The position numbers and the translations under genes are program-made. From Coleophoma eucalyptorum (lineage: Eukaryota > Ascomycota > Leotiomycetes > Helotiales > Dermateaceae), in contig JALRME010000004.1 of NCBI GenBank assembly GCA_026120035.1, positions 868,001 to 932,000 on the forward strand: DNA of 64,000 bases, given 5' to 3'. Position 1 is the stretch's first letter; the number at the start of each line of letters is the position of its first letter. Under the pieces are notes generated by a model that did no database searches, was not told the DNA's origin, and saw only the letters and a program-made list of their open reading frames with translations. Positions 1-11,098 of this stretch are shown one piece after another.

Positions 1-492
1 AGTGGGTCACTGGCTCTGCAAAATTGGGCATTGCTAATGATACACAGTGTATTTCAATGACTCAGTTGCCATGATGGTTTTTGCCTACGATTTTGATTTG
101 GAGAGTGGTTCGATCAGTAACAAGAGACTGCTGATTGATCGACGAACCACATATGGCGAGCCAGATGGGATGGTTGTGGAGTAAGTTGCATGACTTGACA
201 AGTATTTCTCAGACTGACGATATGTAGTGTTGACGGGAACCTGTGGATTGCTGTATTTGCCTCAAATCGGGTAATGGTTTTCGATCCTCAAGGCAAGCAC
301 TTGAAGGATATTGTCTTCTCGGCATACAATCCTGCATGCACGACATGGGGCGGCAAAGACTTTGATATTATCTTTGTTGCCTCGGGAAAAGATAGAAGCG
401 TCACGGCCAAAGCCGATGATGAAGGCGGTCATATGTTCCGGTATAGAGAAAAGGGAGTCAAGGGCTCAGCAAAATTCGAATTTGCAGGGTAG
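1..492 (+). CDS. SMP-30/gluconolactonase/regucalcin-like hydrolase, 3' part
   Basis: This is the C-terminal part of a six-bladed beta-propeller lactonase of the SMP-30 family. Such enzymes hydrolyse sugar lactones using a bound divalent metal. The gene enters from the left edge, so its start is missing. Coding runs 1-180, intron 181-227 (GTAAGT...TGTAG), then 228-492. Across the splice the reading is PDGMVVDVDGNLWIA, which is the family's metal-site strand (PDGxxxDxxGNLW), and this supports both the family and the intron. The next segment, ending in WGGKDFDIIFVASG, matches the closing blade of the propeller. The substrate cannot be inferred. The frame upstream of about 90 may contain another intron that I did not resolve. 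Confidence 0.82.
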
Positions 493-880
493 ACGTCGCT
501 AATAAACGAGACCCAATAGCCACATCTTGCCTTGACACATAGCCTTTATGATTGCAGAAGGACCGAGTAGAGCTATTCCAAAGGTACGCTGGTATTTAGG
601 ATCCGGAAAATAATGAGACACTACAATCATGTCTATTCCAATTGAAAATTACGTTACAAAGCATCGTTGTCGCCAAGTAATTTGGACAAGGACTCAGGAT
701 TAGCATTTTGATGTGACCCCCACGGTGTGCCCCCACGCCGGTTGTCAGACTCCACTCTCATCGCTCCGGATCAAAGGTAACTCCACAAGTTACCTCTTAC
801 AATCAGATAGTATATCGATATCTCAAAGGAGAATGTAAATACCAATGCTATCAAAGTGCTCTGAGCCTACAGTCTTCGCC
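493..880. other. Intergenic, promoter of C2H2 regulator
   Basis: There is no gene here. It is the 3' flank of the lactonase gene and the probable promoter of the C2H2 regulator. I see no clear TATA box or repeat. Confidence 0.6.
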
Positions 881-3084
881 ATGTCAGATCTCGAAAATTC
901 TCAACCGGATCAGAAGCGAACTTATCTATGTACGGATTGTGGCAAGAGCTTCCTGCGATCCGAGCATCTTTCTAGACATCGACTCAATCGTAAGAGATAA
1001 CAACCCTTCCAAGTGGCACAACTAAACATCTACCAGACCGTCCGAAACAAGTTTTTTCGTGCCCAAAATGCCCCAAGGAGTTTGTCCGATCCGATCTTCT
1101 CCAGCGGCATGCGAAACGACATGAGAAAGGGATGCATTACCGAAGCACGGGTGGTGTCGTGAAAGCAAAAGTCAAGCAAGACATCACGCGATGCCGAGAA
1201 GAAGAAGCTGTTGTTTTATCGAATCCCCAACCCTTGAGTCTAACGGACGATTTTTATCCGACTATAAGTGAATCGCATCCTTCGATTCAAGATCAAGAAG
1301 AATTCAATCAGACCCTTAGTGTTTTGAATGACAATCAAGGCAGCATGCTTGACCCATCTTTGCCATATGTCGAATTCGGCCTCGAGAAAGTCAATCCTTT
1401 GTTTTTTGATAGCACCACAGATCTCCAAGACATCCCTACAGATTTGGATTGGTTTTTTGAGGATGTACTCCAGAAGACACCATCAGCACACGAATCGGAA
1501 GGCATATCAGAGCCGGTCTTTTACCCGTTCTTGCCACAAGAGGACTTGAATGGAGATTCACAAAACGGAAACAGCCCGTGGTTTGCGATTTCGATTGATC
1601 TACGCAAGAGTCTGGCAGGTTTATCATCATATATTCTGAATAGTCCATGGTTTCTCCCAGAGAATTTGGCGGTTTTCTATGAGCTTTATTTCAATAATTA
1701 CCATCCTCACTTCCCAGTGTTTCATAGACCTACTATGATACCTAGTGAGATACCACCATTGCTACTCATGGCAATCGTAACACTAGGCTCTACGCTCTCG
1801 TCTGATGCTTCACTCTTCAACATCACCACCCAAATCCATGATTATTTCCGTTGGACTGTCTGCAGAAGCAAAGTGTTCGAACCACCGGCTCCTTTGTGGT
1901 GCTTGCAAGCACTGCTACTCATCCAAGCACATGGGAAGATGTTCTCATCAAGGAAACATCATGAACTAGCACATATCTTTCATGGAGCAATTATTACGCT
2001 GATGCGAAGAGGAAGCGCATATACATCTACGAAAATAGCTGAGAGAGAGCATGCGACTTCATTAGAGAGAGCATGGCACCAGTGGATAGAAAATGAGTCT
2101 TCTCGGAGGACAGCTTACTTTGCGTTCGTGATGGATGCCCAGCACTCTTCGTTATTTGGACATACCCCTACTTTATCAGTTAGTGATATCAGATTACCAC
2201 TCCCATGTCCAGATGCGCACTGGGAAGCAGCCACTCCAGAGAGGTGGGCCGAGTTGGATAAGAAGGGGAAAGAACCACTTTATTTCTTGCCAGTCCTCCG
2301 ATCCTTGCTCAGGAAACAACCAGTTCCTTCCACTTGCTCGGCCTATGCTCGTTTCATACTCCTACATGGTCTCTATAGTATAACCTTCCACCTCCAAGCG
2401 AAAGATTCATCTACACTTGGAGTGGGAACTAGGAAAGGAACCACTGCTGATGCTGCGACAGCAACTGTTGTTGAGGATTGGAGAGATATCATAGATCGTG
2501 CGATTGATACCTGGTCCTTCTCGTTACTCTCTCAGACCTCCTCACTCTGCCTAGACGCCGCTAGACCACTATACAGAATGGCACATATAGCTATCTACAC
2601 TAGCATAATCGACATACACATTGTAGCCGGGGCGCCTTCATTACTGGGCAACCTCCTCTCACCAAATGACAGGAGCAAAGCAAGCATCAGAACCCGCGCT
2701 TGGAGCGAGAGGCCCGAATCTAAAAAAGCACTACATCACGCTTTGTTACTTATTCAAGAAACCCTCTTTACAGGCCACAAGTACCGTGCTGCCGAAGATA
2801 ATATTAGTCTACGGCCATGGTGTTTATATCATGCAACACTAGTCTTATGGGCTTTTGGATTTGTGACAGAAGCAAAAGCAGACCCCGGTGAGAACATAGG
2901 CGCCGAGGAGTACTTAGTGAGGATGAGAACTGCCATGGCTGGTGGTAGTAGTGGCGGCAATTCTGAGTTAAAGGGCGCAAATCGGACGAACGGACTAGTA
3001 ATGGTTGTAAGAGAATGTTTTGAGAATTGTCGCTGGGAATTGTTAAAGGAGGCTTATGATGTTCTTGGAAGGCTGGGGACTTAG
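881..3084 (+). CDS. C2H2 zinc finger transcription factor with fungal middle homology domain
   Basis: This is a predicted nuclear DNA-binding regulator of about 718 aa. Exons are 881-989 and 1037-3084, with intron 990-1036. Two tandem C2H2 fingers lie at the N-terminus. Finger 1 has C17, C20, H33 and H37, and the codon for H37 is split by the intron. Finger 2 has C45, C48, H61 and H65. Both carry an RSEHL or RSDLL recognition helix, as in fungal regulators of the Mig1/CreA-like finger type. From about residue 200 there is a long alpha-helical region with YHPHFPVFHRPT, typical of the fungal transcription factor domain (PF04082). Two fingers followed by that domain is a common filamentous-fungal architecture. 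Starting at the first in-frame ATG places the fingers immediately after a 14-residue lead. The target genes are unknown. Confidence 0.88.
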
Positions 3085-3598
3085 TGAGCAAGCGATGTCG
3101 CTCTCGGCTGCCCCTTTTAAGGTTCGGGTAATGAAGAGATGGGAGGGGGGGGTTCGAAAGAATTGCCGCGGGGACAACATCTGAAGAGACTAGAAAAGTT
3201 TGAACTTGTAATAGAAAATCATATTTATGTCCTACTTCAGTTTTCGTAGGTATGTCACTTCCAGCTAAAGAGTGCGTGAAAGTTGTAGATACCCCGCATA
3301 ATTTGCATTGAACCCTGATGTAAGCAACCACTACACATGATCCTTATCGCCAATATCTCACTCACTTACTCATTCATTCTCATCCCACTTACAACATCCC
3401 ACGTAACCTCACGACAAGGTACATACCTCCAGATCATAGTGGTAGTAGCCTTACCGGGTAAGGACATAGCCTTTGAATCCTATAACATCACATCCTCAAA
3501 CGTGACATACATAATCTCCCTTCCAAATTCCCGCAAGCAAAACCACATAGCATATTAATCCTCAACCCTCAATCACCCCTCTCTCAAAGAATCCAACC
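3085..3598. other. Intergenic between C2H2 regulator and hydrolase
   Basis: This stretch of about 510 bp contains the regulator's 3' flank, with a short G-run near 3147, and a pyrimidine-rich leader just before the hydrolase start at 3599. I found no gene or repeat. Confidence 0.55.
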
Positions 3599-4704
3599 AT
3601 GACATCCCCTCAACCCCCTTACCCCCTCCACCCCTCTGTTGCCACAAAACTGGATCCAGTGTACGTCTCTTTCTACAATGCGCACATCTACGACAAACAA
3701 CAAGTCCACTACCAACCCGTAGCCGCATCACGTACATCCGGGGTTCTCATCCCTGGTGGAGGACCAAAGCTGCCTGTTGGAAACACAGAAGATATTCTGA
3801 TCGCTCGCACTGAGACAGAAGGACCCGATGTGGCTGTCCGGGTTTTCACTCCGGAGGGCGAGAAGCCCGAGGGTGGATGGCCCGTCATGATCTACTATCA
3901 TGGTGGTGGATGGGTACTTGGGAATATCGACACCGAGAACACAGTTTGTACGAATCTGTGCAACAGGGCGAGCTGCGTGGTTATTACAGTAGACTATAGG
4001 TATGCTTACTTTTCCTCTCTTCCATCCATCATCAAGCCCCCACAATCAAGAATTAACCCATGTAAACTAACCCTCCCGTGTCCAGACTCGCTCCAGAAAA
4101 CCCCTACCCAGCAGCGGTGCATGATTCCTGGGAAGCATTGCTCTGGGTATTCCGCACAGGCGGCTCACGCCTAGGTCTGAATCTCACTAAAGCCGCCGTC
4201 GGTGGTTCATCAGCAGGCGGTAACCTCGCTGCGATCATGTGCCACAAGCTGATCACCCACCCGCCGTCAGGACTAGCGGTGCCTCCCAAGTTCCTCGTCC
4301 AGCTGCTCATTGTGCCCGTGACCGACAACACGGCATCGGGGGCCACGCAGCCGTCGTGGGCGGAGAACGAGTTCACGGCCGCGCTGCCTGCGATCAAGAT
4401 GCTGTGGTATCGCAAGCACTACCTGCCGCTCGAGAGCACGTGGGCTGAGCCGGAGGCGAGTCCGTTGTTGTATCCTAGTGGCTGGGAGCAGCAGCCGCCG
4501 GCGTTGATTGTGGTCGGGGAGCTAGATGTTTTGCGGAGCGAGGGCGAGGAGTATGCGAAGAAATTGGAGAGTGCGGGCGTCCCGGCGGATTTGAAGATTA
4601 TGAAGGGTATGCCGCATCCGTTTTTGGCGATGGATGCTGTACTGCAGCAGGGGAAGGATACAATTACTTTTATGGTTGAGAAGTTGAAGGGGGCTTTTGC
4701 TTGA
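3599..4704 (+). CDS. HSL-type alpha/beta hydrolase (carboxylesterase/lipase family)
   Basis: This is an esterase-like enzyme of 339 aa. Exons are 3599-3999 and 4086-4704, with intron 4000-4085. The oxyanion-hole motif HGGGW is at residues 101-105. The splice joins VDYR to LAPENPYPAAV, a hallmark of hormone-sensitive-lipase (alpha/beta hydrolase fold-3) proteins. The nucleophile elbow G-S-S-A-G carries Ser176. Asp281, in GELD, and His311, in GMPHP, complete the expected catalytic triad. There is no signal peptide, so it is probably cytosolic. It ends 95 bp from the convergent kinase-like gene. The natural substrate cannot be told from sequence; short-chain esters are typical for the family. 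Confidence 0.9.
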
Positions 4705-4799
4705 TTGGGAAATATCATTGCTAGCTAGAAGATAATTTCCAATGTAAAGTCAATTCCAAGATTTGATACTCTTGTAGGTCATGGCCGAAAACAAAAGCA

Positions 4800-6492
4800 T
4801 TAAAGTACGGGCCCCTCCTCTAACAAAGTCTTTTCAATATCATCATCCCTGACATCCCAATAGCGATTCCCATCAAGAGTAAATGCTCTCCACCGACACA
4901 TTTCGATATGAATCCTGGGAAACAAAGTCAAGATATCCGGTCGGTCAGACTCCTGCTCCTTCAACATATCACCAATGATCTCCCTGATGCCTTGACTATA
5001 CCCACGATCATTCATGCGCGAGATGGTCCAATGGTAGTTCCAATGACGAGGCGGTGGTATACCGGTCATCATGCAAAAGATCACAGCGCCGAGGGACCAG
5101 ACTTCAGATTTGCGTGTCCAAGTTACGGATTGGCCATTGGCTTTTTCCTGGGACTGTTAGCAACGGACTTGCTCCAGACTGAGGGAATGATTTTATTACC
5201 ATTGGTATAAAAAACTCCTTGCGCTTTCGGACCCGGGAGACTTTGTTGCTCCAGTCAGGCTTGGAGGTAATGGGGATATAGCTATTACTCGCCACAACCG
5301 CCTGCTCGAAATTTCCTAGTTTGCACTCTCCATAAGTTTCCTTTCCTTTGGGTTTCATGAAGAAGATATTGTCGGGATTAAGGTCTCGGTGGAAAATGGT
5401 TTGCCAGTCATCGTCGAAAGGCAGCACCTGGGCCTCGATATCCTCAACGTCTCTGATCCCATGCTGTAACCAGAGCAGAGCGCGAGAGATAGATTCAAGG
5501 ACGTGCCAGCAAAGGGATTCTGGTAGTGAGAAGCGGTGAGGGTCAGGTGCAGTCAAGGATTCCCATCTCTTCGTGTCATGGTTAGGCCAGATTCTGTTGG
5601 GGAGTAGGTCTGCGAGTGAGCCTGCATTCATGTCTTCCCAGATCGTCAGACTATGGTATGCCGGTCTGGCATTGGTAATGCCTGTGCCTTGAGCTATATC
5701 GACAATGTCTATAAGGTTGACAATGTTGGGGTGATTCAGAACCATAGCTAGTGCTGCAGCGGCGTGTGGCAATACAGTACTTGCGAGATCGACTGATTGG
5801 TGCTTTGCTTGATCGCGCATTAAGATATCTGCTACGAAGAGTTTCTCTCCACCTTTCACACCATCTTTCCATATGAATCCATTGCCATAAGGAGGAATAG
5901 GAGCGCCCGTCAAATCGCGAGTGGTGCCGCCAACAACCTCGAGTCCATTGGAGTCGCGGAAGATACGATTACCATTCTTATCTAATTTAGGATCACCAGA
6001 GGGAAGATAGAGGATTGGATTGCTATCCTTGTCAAACTCTGTGTTTTGGCTTCCACTGTAGTTCTCCCTCTTCTTTAGTGCCTCGGTCTCAGCAGCAGCA
6101 AGTCTTTTGGCTTTCGCCGCAGCTCGTCGTTGCTCCTGTTCATGCTGATGTTTGGTGGGTATAGGTTGCGCAGCGTCATCAGTTCTGCCCATGAGTACAT
6201 CTCTGTCATCGTCTGCACTTCCATCCTCATCACTACCGCCAACATGATGAGGATGGGGAGGGCTTGTATTTGTGTAAAGCGCCCTTCCCTTCGTTAATGG
6301 GACAGATGGAATAGGGCACGCAAGGAACGGCGCATTGTCTGTTGCTCGATATACCTGTATTCCCCAACGTTCATTATCGTCGTCTTTTCTCTTGTCGTCT
6401 TTCTTGATCTTGTCAGCATAGTTGACTTCCCATGGCGCTCCCTGCAATTGAATTTCGTGCGGATCACGGGCGAGGTATTTGGCATGGAGCAT
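4800..6492 (-). CDS. Protein kinase-like protein with degenerate catalytic motifs (probable pseudokinase)
   Basis: This protein of 548 aa has exons 6492-5200 and 5153-4800 (minus strand), with intron 5154-5199. The N-terminal 150 residues are charged and low complexity, including a K/R/A-rich helix at about 120-142. The kinase-like fold follows: LNHPNIVNL at about 253, a C-lobe catalytic loop HRDLNPDN at 368-375, and after the splice TRKSEVWSLGAVIFCMMTG, which matches the subdomain IX helix (DxWSLG). The catalytic loop has Asn where the usual Lys sits, and the DFG position reads GNF (393-395), so the Mg-binding Asp is absent. No clear glycine-rich loop is visible. It is therefore probably inactive or atypical, acting as a scaffold or regulator. 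It is conserved enough to retain a precise intron, so it is not an obvious pseudogene. Confidence 0.78.
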
Positions 6493-6707
6493 TTTAACAG
6501 TGGAGACAGACGAAACTAATGATATTAAGATGTTAAAAGAGAGAGATACCCAGATTTCACAGGATTTCTTTTGATGCGAGGTGTAAATAATGTATACAAA
6601 GATGGAATGCTACAAGAAATGTAATTGTCTCACACAGTTACGTACAAATTATCAGCCAAGCGAACATAAATAAGTGTAGCAACGCCTTAATGCCCTTCAA
6701 GTTCCAC

Positions 6708-8547
6708 TCAGTAATTAAAATCTTCATGATATACTTTCTGGCCATTCAGCCAATCCATTAGCGTGTTGCGGAAGGTTGGGCTAGTACAAAGATACCACTT
6801 TTCGACGTCGTCGGTAGGCAAATCGCTGCTTTGCATCCTGCGATACTGGATCGAGACTCCCAAGTTTTCGAGCTCCATGAGATCCTGTGTATTTCCGCTC
6901 CCGTTATGTGTAATGAAAAGAGTTGTTTGCTTTGCAAGTTGAGCATTCTTTCCAATGGTATCAATCGCTAAACCAACATCCTCGGAGTTGATCGTCCAAT
7001 ATAGTGACAGTCGTTCAAGATCCAATGCGTGGAACTGTGGAATTAAAGGTGTTATACCAACACCCGCGGCAATGAAAGCAACTTTCTCTTGCGGGCCTTG
7101 CTCGATAAAAAACTCACCCCCAAAGCCCTTCAGCGGCACAATTAGCTCACTTCTTAGATTGTACTTGAACAAAAAATCTGTAACAACGCCAACCTTGCGG
7201 ATGGTAATCTCAAATTCATCTGAGCATTCGGCGATAGCTTGCACATTAGAAACAGTAAACGTGCGCAAGTAGTCATCATTCAGGCTCTTGGGGTCATCGT
7301 CTCGCATGTGGCTGTATCCGATGTCTAGCTCGTCCTCAAACCCTAATGCTACATACTGCCCTGGCTTCCACTTACTCGTGATGTTGGGGTTTTCAATTCG
7401 AAATCGAAATTTTGCCACTGTAGGGGATAGCAGTTTCCTTGAAAGCAATTTGGCCCGCACCTCCATTCCATTTTTTGCAAAATCATTTCGGGTTTCGGTA
7501 GACAGGTATCGAACTTGGGGATTATATGGTGAGAACTCCCCAGGTTGGCCTCGGACCGCCAAGCTGTTCGACACATATCGAACTGAGTCGACTCTGAATT
7601 TGATTGCCAGATTGGTATGGGCAATAAGATTAGAAGCATCCTTGCCTGCAAGGATTTCTGTCTTGCCTGTCAGGTACAGCATATCGCCCGTCTCAAAGTC
7701 AGGGAAGGCAAGACCTGCCTGCGGGCACACATTGAGATTTCCAAGTGTTTGATAGAGTCGGTTACCAGAATACTCCGGATATACCAGTGTTACACCGTCC
7801 TTGTCATTAGAAAGCACTCTCACAAAACCTGGTGGCCCTCCCCGATAGTTCGTATCCATATCAGCATCATGATTCGAAGAGGAAATAAAGAACAGGTCTG
7901 CCCGCGCGATGAGATCCAGAGCCATTCGACCCAAAGGCAATTCAGTCGATTGGAGTTTTGGTTGTGGTAGATGTGGAATGATATGTCGTTTATTGAGATA
8001 TTTTGGACAATTTCCTAACTCCAAATTAGTATCGTTTTTACAATTGATGGCGGGACGATTACATACCAAGACTTTGTTCTATCTTAACGACAAGCTGTAC
8101 TTCTCCTATACCTTCCTCTGTTGCCTGCAAGGCTCCCGCGACCATTCGTCCATATAGCTTTACTCGTTTCCTAGATTCCAGATCAATAGCTAAGGCGCTG
8201 ATCATCCTACCCCGCCCTTGCTCTTTGACGACTTCGCCGTCGCCCTTCGTTCCCAAAAGCGTTTCAACCACAGGATCATGCTCCCGATCAATTATTGTCT
8301 TGACTCCAATGATTGACTGCGCAATTGCTCTGGAGAAACCAGGTTCTCCACCCCATACGGTCGTCCATGGTCGGCCTTCCGAATCCAAGGCACCGAGCGC
8401 AAGGAGTGGAGCTCGAAGAAGTACATTCGCGCCGAAAGAGCTGAGGTGTGGCGCGGTAGGATTGTCGTTCAAGGGAACTTGTAGGCGCCTATGCAAATCA
8501 ACTTCGCCTTTGTGCCAGTGTGTTGCTGCTTGATAGAATTGTGCCAT
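6708..8547 (-). CDS. PNPOx-like / ferredoxin-reductase-type fusion oxidoreductase
   Basis: This two-part flavoprotein has 595 aa. Exons are 8547-8067 and 8014-6708 (minus strand), with intron 8015-8066. Residues 1 to about 210 resemble the pyridoxamine-phosphate-oxidase-like FMN-binding split barrel (TTVWGGEPGF at about 62-71, then LGNCPKYLNKR across and after the splice). From about residue 340 there is a ferredoxin-NADP-reductase module: FAD-binding R-T-F-T at 411-414, the NAD-binding loop AAGVGITP at 476-483, and a C-terminal LCTSP near 568 in place of the usual CGP. The expected reaction is NAD(P)H-dependent electron transfer through FAD to the first domain or to a partner. An ATG 13 codons upstream is possible. 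I chose the internal ATG because the family usually begins with a short lead before the FYxAAxxWHxGE motif, seen here at residues 4-15. Confidence 0.85.
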
Positions 8548-9443
8548 TGCAATGATTCCAAGCACGCGGATAAGCAGGAAATGCAATGGTAAGATCCAAG
8601 TATTTCAAGGAGGTGGGTGATGTTTATAGAAATATTTGTAGAACGATACGGTGATGGTCATATTCTAAAGTGGCAGTCACTTGTATTGAGTGCCACACAA
8701 ACTGCTTGGAAATACACACTGTATCGCCGTCCTACTCCTAAGCGTATCTGACGCAATTCTGGCTTTCAAGCGGCCGAAAGGGCGCGCATTGGCATGGCTT
8801 AGTAAGCTGCTTAATATAGCTGGTGCAGGTTGTTTTGACTTGGCCTTCAATTGACATTCAATCTCAAGCAGAACAATATGGTCATCGCTCTACACTGATT
8901 TGATGAACAGCCTACGTTCTTACACTCGGTGACGTTGCCATTGGTTAATTTCCGTAAGCCCAATGCTTCATAACAGAACCTCTCACTACGTTATGGGAGT
9001 ACGATTGAACAGAGGAGTAGTGTCGTGCCAGGGTAGCTTAAAATGCTAGGCATACTTCCTATACAGCGATACCGCGTTGAACACGTATTGAGCACATATT
9101 CCTTGGCCTGCTCAACCAGGCAAGCTCTTTGCTTACTGAAGCGTTCATCTCATTTGGATGAGAGAATTGGGAAGTTATGCACTAAGAACCAGCCAAAGGC
9201 ACACCAAGAAGAAGAGACAAGCTAGCAAAGTAGTGCACTTCTCGCTCAAGCTAAGGGTCTCGCTCAAACCGAGGGTTACCGAGGGGTGATCATGCGGAGA
9301 CTTCAACCACGTGACACGAAGCGACGGCACTCTGTCCAGGGCTATCTAACAAGCTTGTAGTCTTGAAACGCGACATTCTCGAACAGATCATTAGAGTGCC
9401 ACTGCATATTGTGCATGAGGGTATCAAAATGTCTTGAAAAGCG
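8548..9443. other. Intergenic, upstream of the fusion oxidoreductase
   Basis: This stretch of about 900 bp holds the promoter of the minus-strand oxidoreductase. A small open frame at 9043-9225 has no recognisable features and I do not count it as a gene. No repeat stands out. Confidence 0.5.
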
Positions 9444-9815
9444 CTACTCCTGATCAACAGCGTAAGGGTACGTACGCAGTAATAGCGGCAGCACTAGCAG
9501 CCAAAAAGACAAGTTGGACAGATTCACGACTCCATGACTTATTCGGAAAGGTAACAACGGTATAGGATTAAAATAGTCGAAAGGGGGAGGAGGTTGCGCC
9601 AGTTGCCGAGCGGTACGCCGCCGCTGCAGGACTTCGGCGCCAAGACTGCTGCGGCTTCGAAGGATGCAAGACTCGTCTGAAAATGATGTACAACTGCGCA
9701 AAGTGCTGGTGTTGAGACGGCGGTTATCCTGACTTGGACCAGATCGAGCCCTGAGCATTCGTTCCACGGGCTGAAATAGTGCTCTAGCAGCGCCTCCTCC
9801 CGTTGCTGTCAACAT
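9444..9815 (-). CDS. Possible small membrane protein, unknown
   Basis: This is a single-exon frame of 123 codons starting at ATG 9815. The N-terminal half is rich in Arg, Ser and Ala with almost no acidic residues, resembling a mitochondrial targeting sequence. The C-terminal part has PPPPFDYFNP and then a hydrophobic run (LSFWLLVLPLLL) compatible with one membrane span. I do not recognise a family. The layout of presequence plus one transmembrane helix is plausible for a small mitochondrial inner-membrane protein, but there is no intron or motif to confirm it. It may be a chance frame. Confidence 0.35.
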   Translation of the reverse strand: MLTATGGGAARALFQPVERMLRARSGPSQDNRRLNTSTLRSCTSFSDESCILRSRSSLGAEVLQRRRTARQLAQPPPPFDYFNPIPLLPFRISHGVVNLSNLSFWLLVLPLLLRTYPYAVDQE

Positions 9816-11098
9816 CCACGAAGTAGTTCAGGCACAGAGTGTGGAGTGCAGGAATCAGCAGATATGAAGGGATCAGCCTCTTCGGGTCTTAAGAGGAAGT
9901 GATATTACCACTGGTTACGACAGCTCTTCAGTTGAAACTTCTGGGCGAAGCAGGATAAATAGCAAATACCTCATCGGGTCCCACTTTGCACAAAACAAAC
10001 CACGTGACCGAACCGTATAATGATTATAGGTTGTGGCCGCATCATCTGGAGTTGTGCAGTCCCTCACCCCGACCGGCGGCTCGCATTCTATGAAACACCG
10101 ACCGGACGTTGAGGCGTACCTGCATCAATCCTTCCCGCGGCTTGTCCAGCTTGGGCAGAAGCTTAACCTTTCTGGGCAGCCCTGATTGTTTTTCTCCAAT
10201 AAGCCGGTGTCATCGCGGTTCGTGCCCCGGAAGTCAGGCATCCAGGCAGCCAGGTACCAGCTGAGACAAGCATCGTCCTGTGTGCCATCTTAGCCGGCTC
10301 TCGTTCTAGCCGCGAGCACCCTGCACGAGAGCCAGAGGAAGGTGAGGGAGCCCATCTCATCTCACCCTTATCGTCCGTCCATTCGTGCCATCCAGCGCTG
10401 TGCCCAACTCATTTAGCCTTCATAATCTCAGCGCGACAAGCAGAGCCACTTCCTGCAATCAATCTCTATCGTCCTTATTTTGCCTGTCCCCCCTCTTGCT
10501 CTCCATCACTTCCTCGCTCGCTCGCTCGCTCGTCGCTGCCGTTGTTATTGTTCGTCGCGTCAGTCGGTCCTTTGTTCGCATTGTTCTCGTCAATACCGGA
10601 ACTCTAGTATTGTCGCTCCTACCCCGATTCGACCTGCTGCGACGCTCGTCCCCTTCCCACTCCATCCTCCAACCTCAGCCCTGACAGAGCCGATCAAACA
10701 TCTCTCTGCTCTCAGCAGCTACGAATAGTACCACAGAGAAATGCAAAGGCGACTATAGTCTTCACCGTCTGACGGGGATCGGAGCGGATATACTCCCACC
10801 ACGCTCATTCAGAAATACGCAATCCCGACCATCGATACAAATCTGTCGTCGAGATCCTTCGACATCAACAACATTCAATCCTTCGCACAGTCGATTGATC
10901 CGCTGGCGTGACCAACGACTTGTGTTCCTCCCTCGATCGTCTATGACGACCAGTCTCTCGACGATATTCGACATTCCTCGCCATTCCTAGGGTTTACAGC
11001 GGCGCCATACCCTTCGCCATCTTCTTTCACTTCGGTCGGCCCGGTGCACCATACTCGTCGCTGGCAGGACCAGGCCAACACCTTTTTAATTCATTACC
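9816..11098. other. Intergenic and long pyrimidine-rich leader of the KCH gene
   Basis: There is no convincing gene in this 1.3 kb. From about 10400 to 11090 the plus strand is rich in C and T, as in long 5' untranslated leaders of highly expressed fungal genes. A CGCT tetranucleotide run lies at about 10513-10531. Open frames here are low-complexity products of that bias. Confidence 0.5.
10513..10531 (+). repeat. Short CGCT microsatellite
   Basis: A tetranucleotide run of GCTC/CGCT repeats (about 4-5 units) sits in the leader upstream of the KCH gene. A similar run is found at about 28286-28300. Confidence 0.75.

Noticed and set aside
10513..10531. CGCT run considered as a CRISPR-like array
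   Set aside because: It is a plain microsatellite with no spacers; the genome is fungal.
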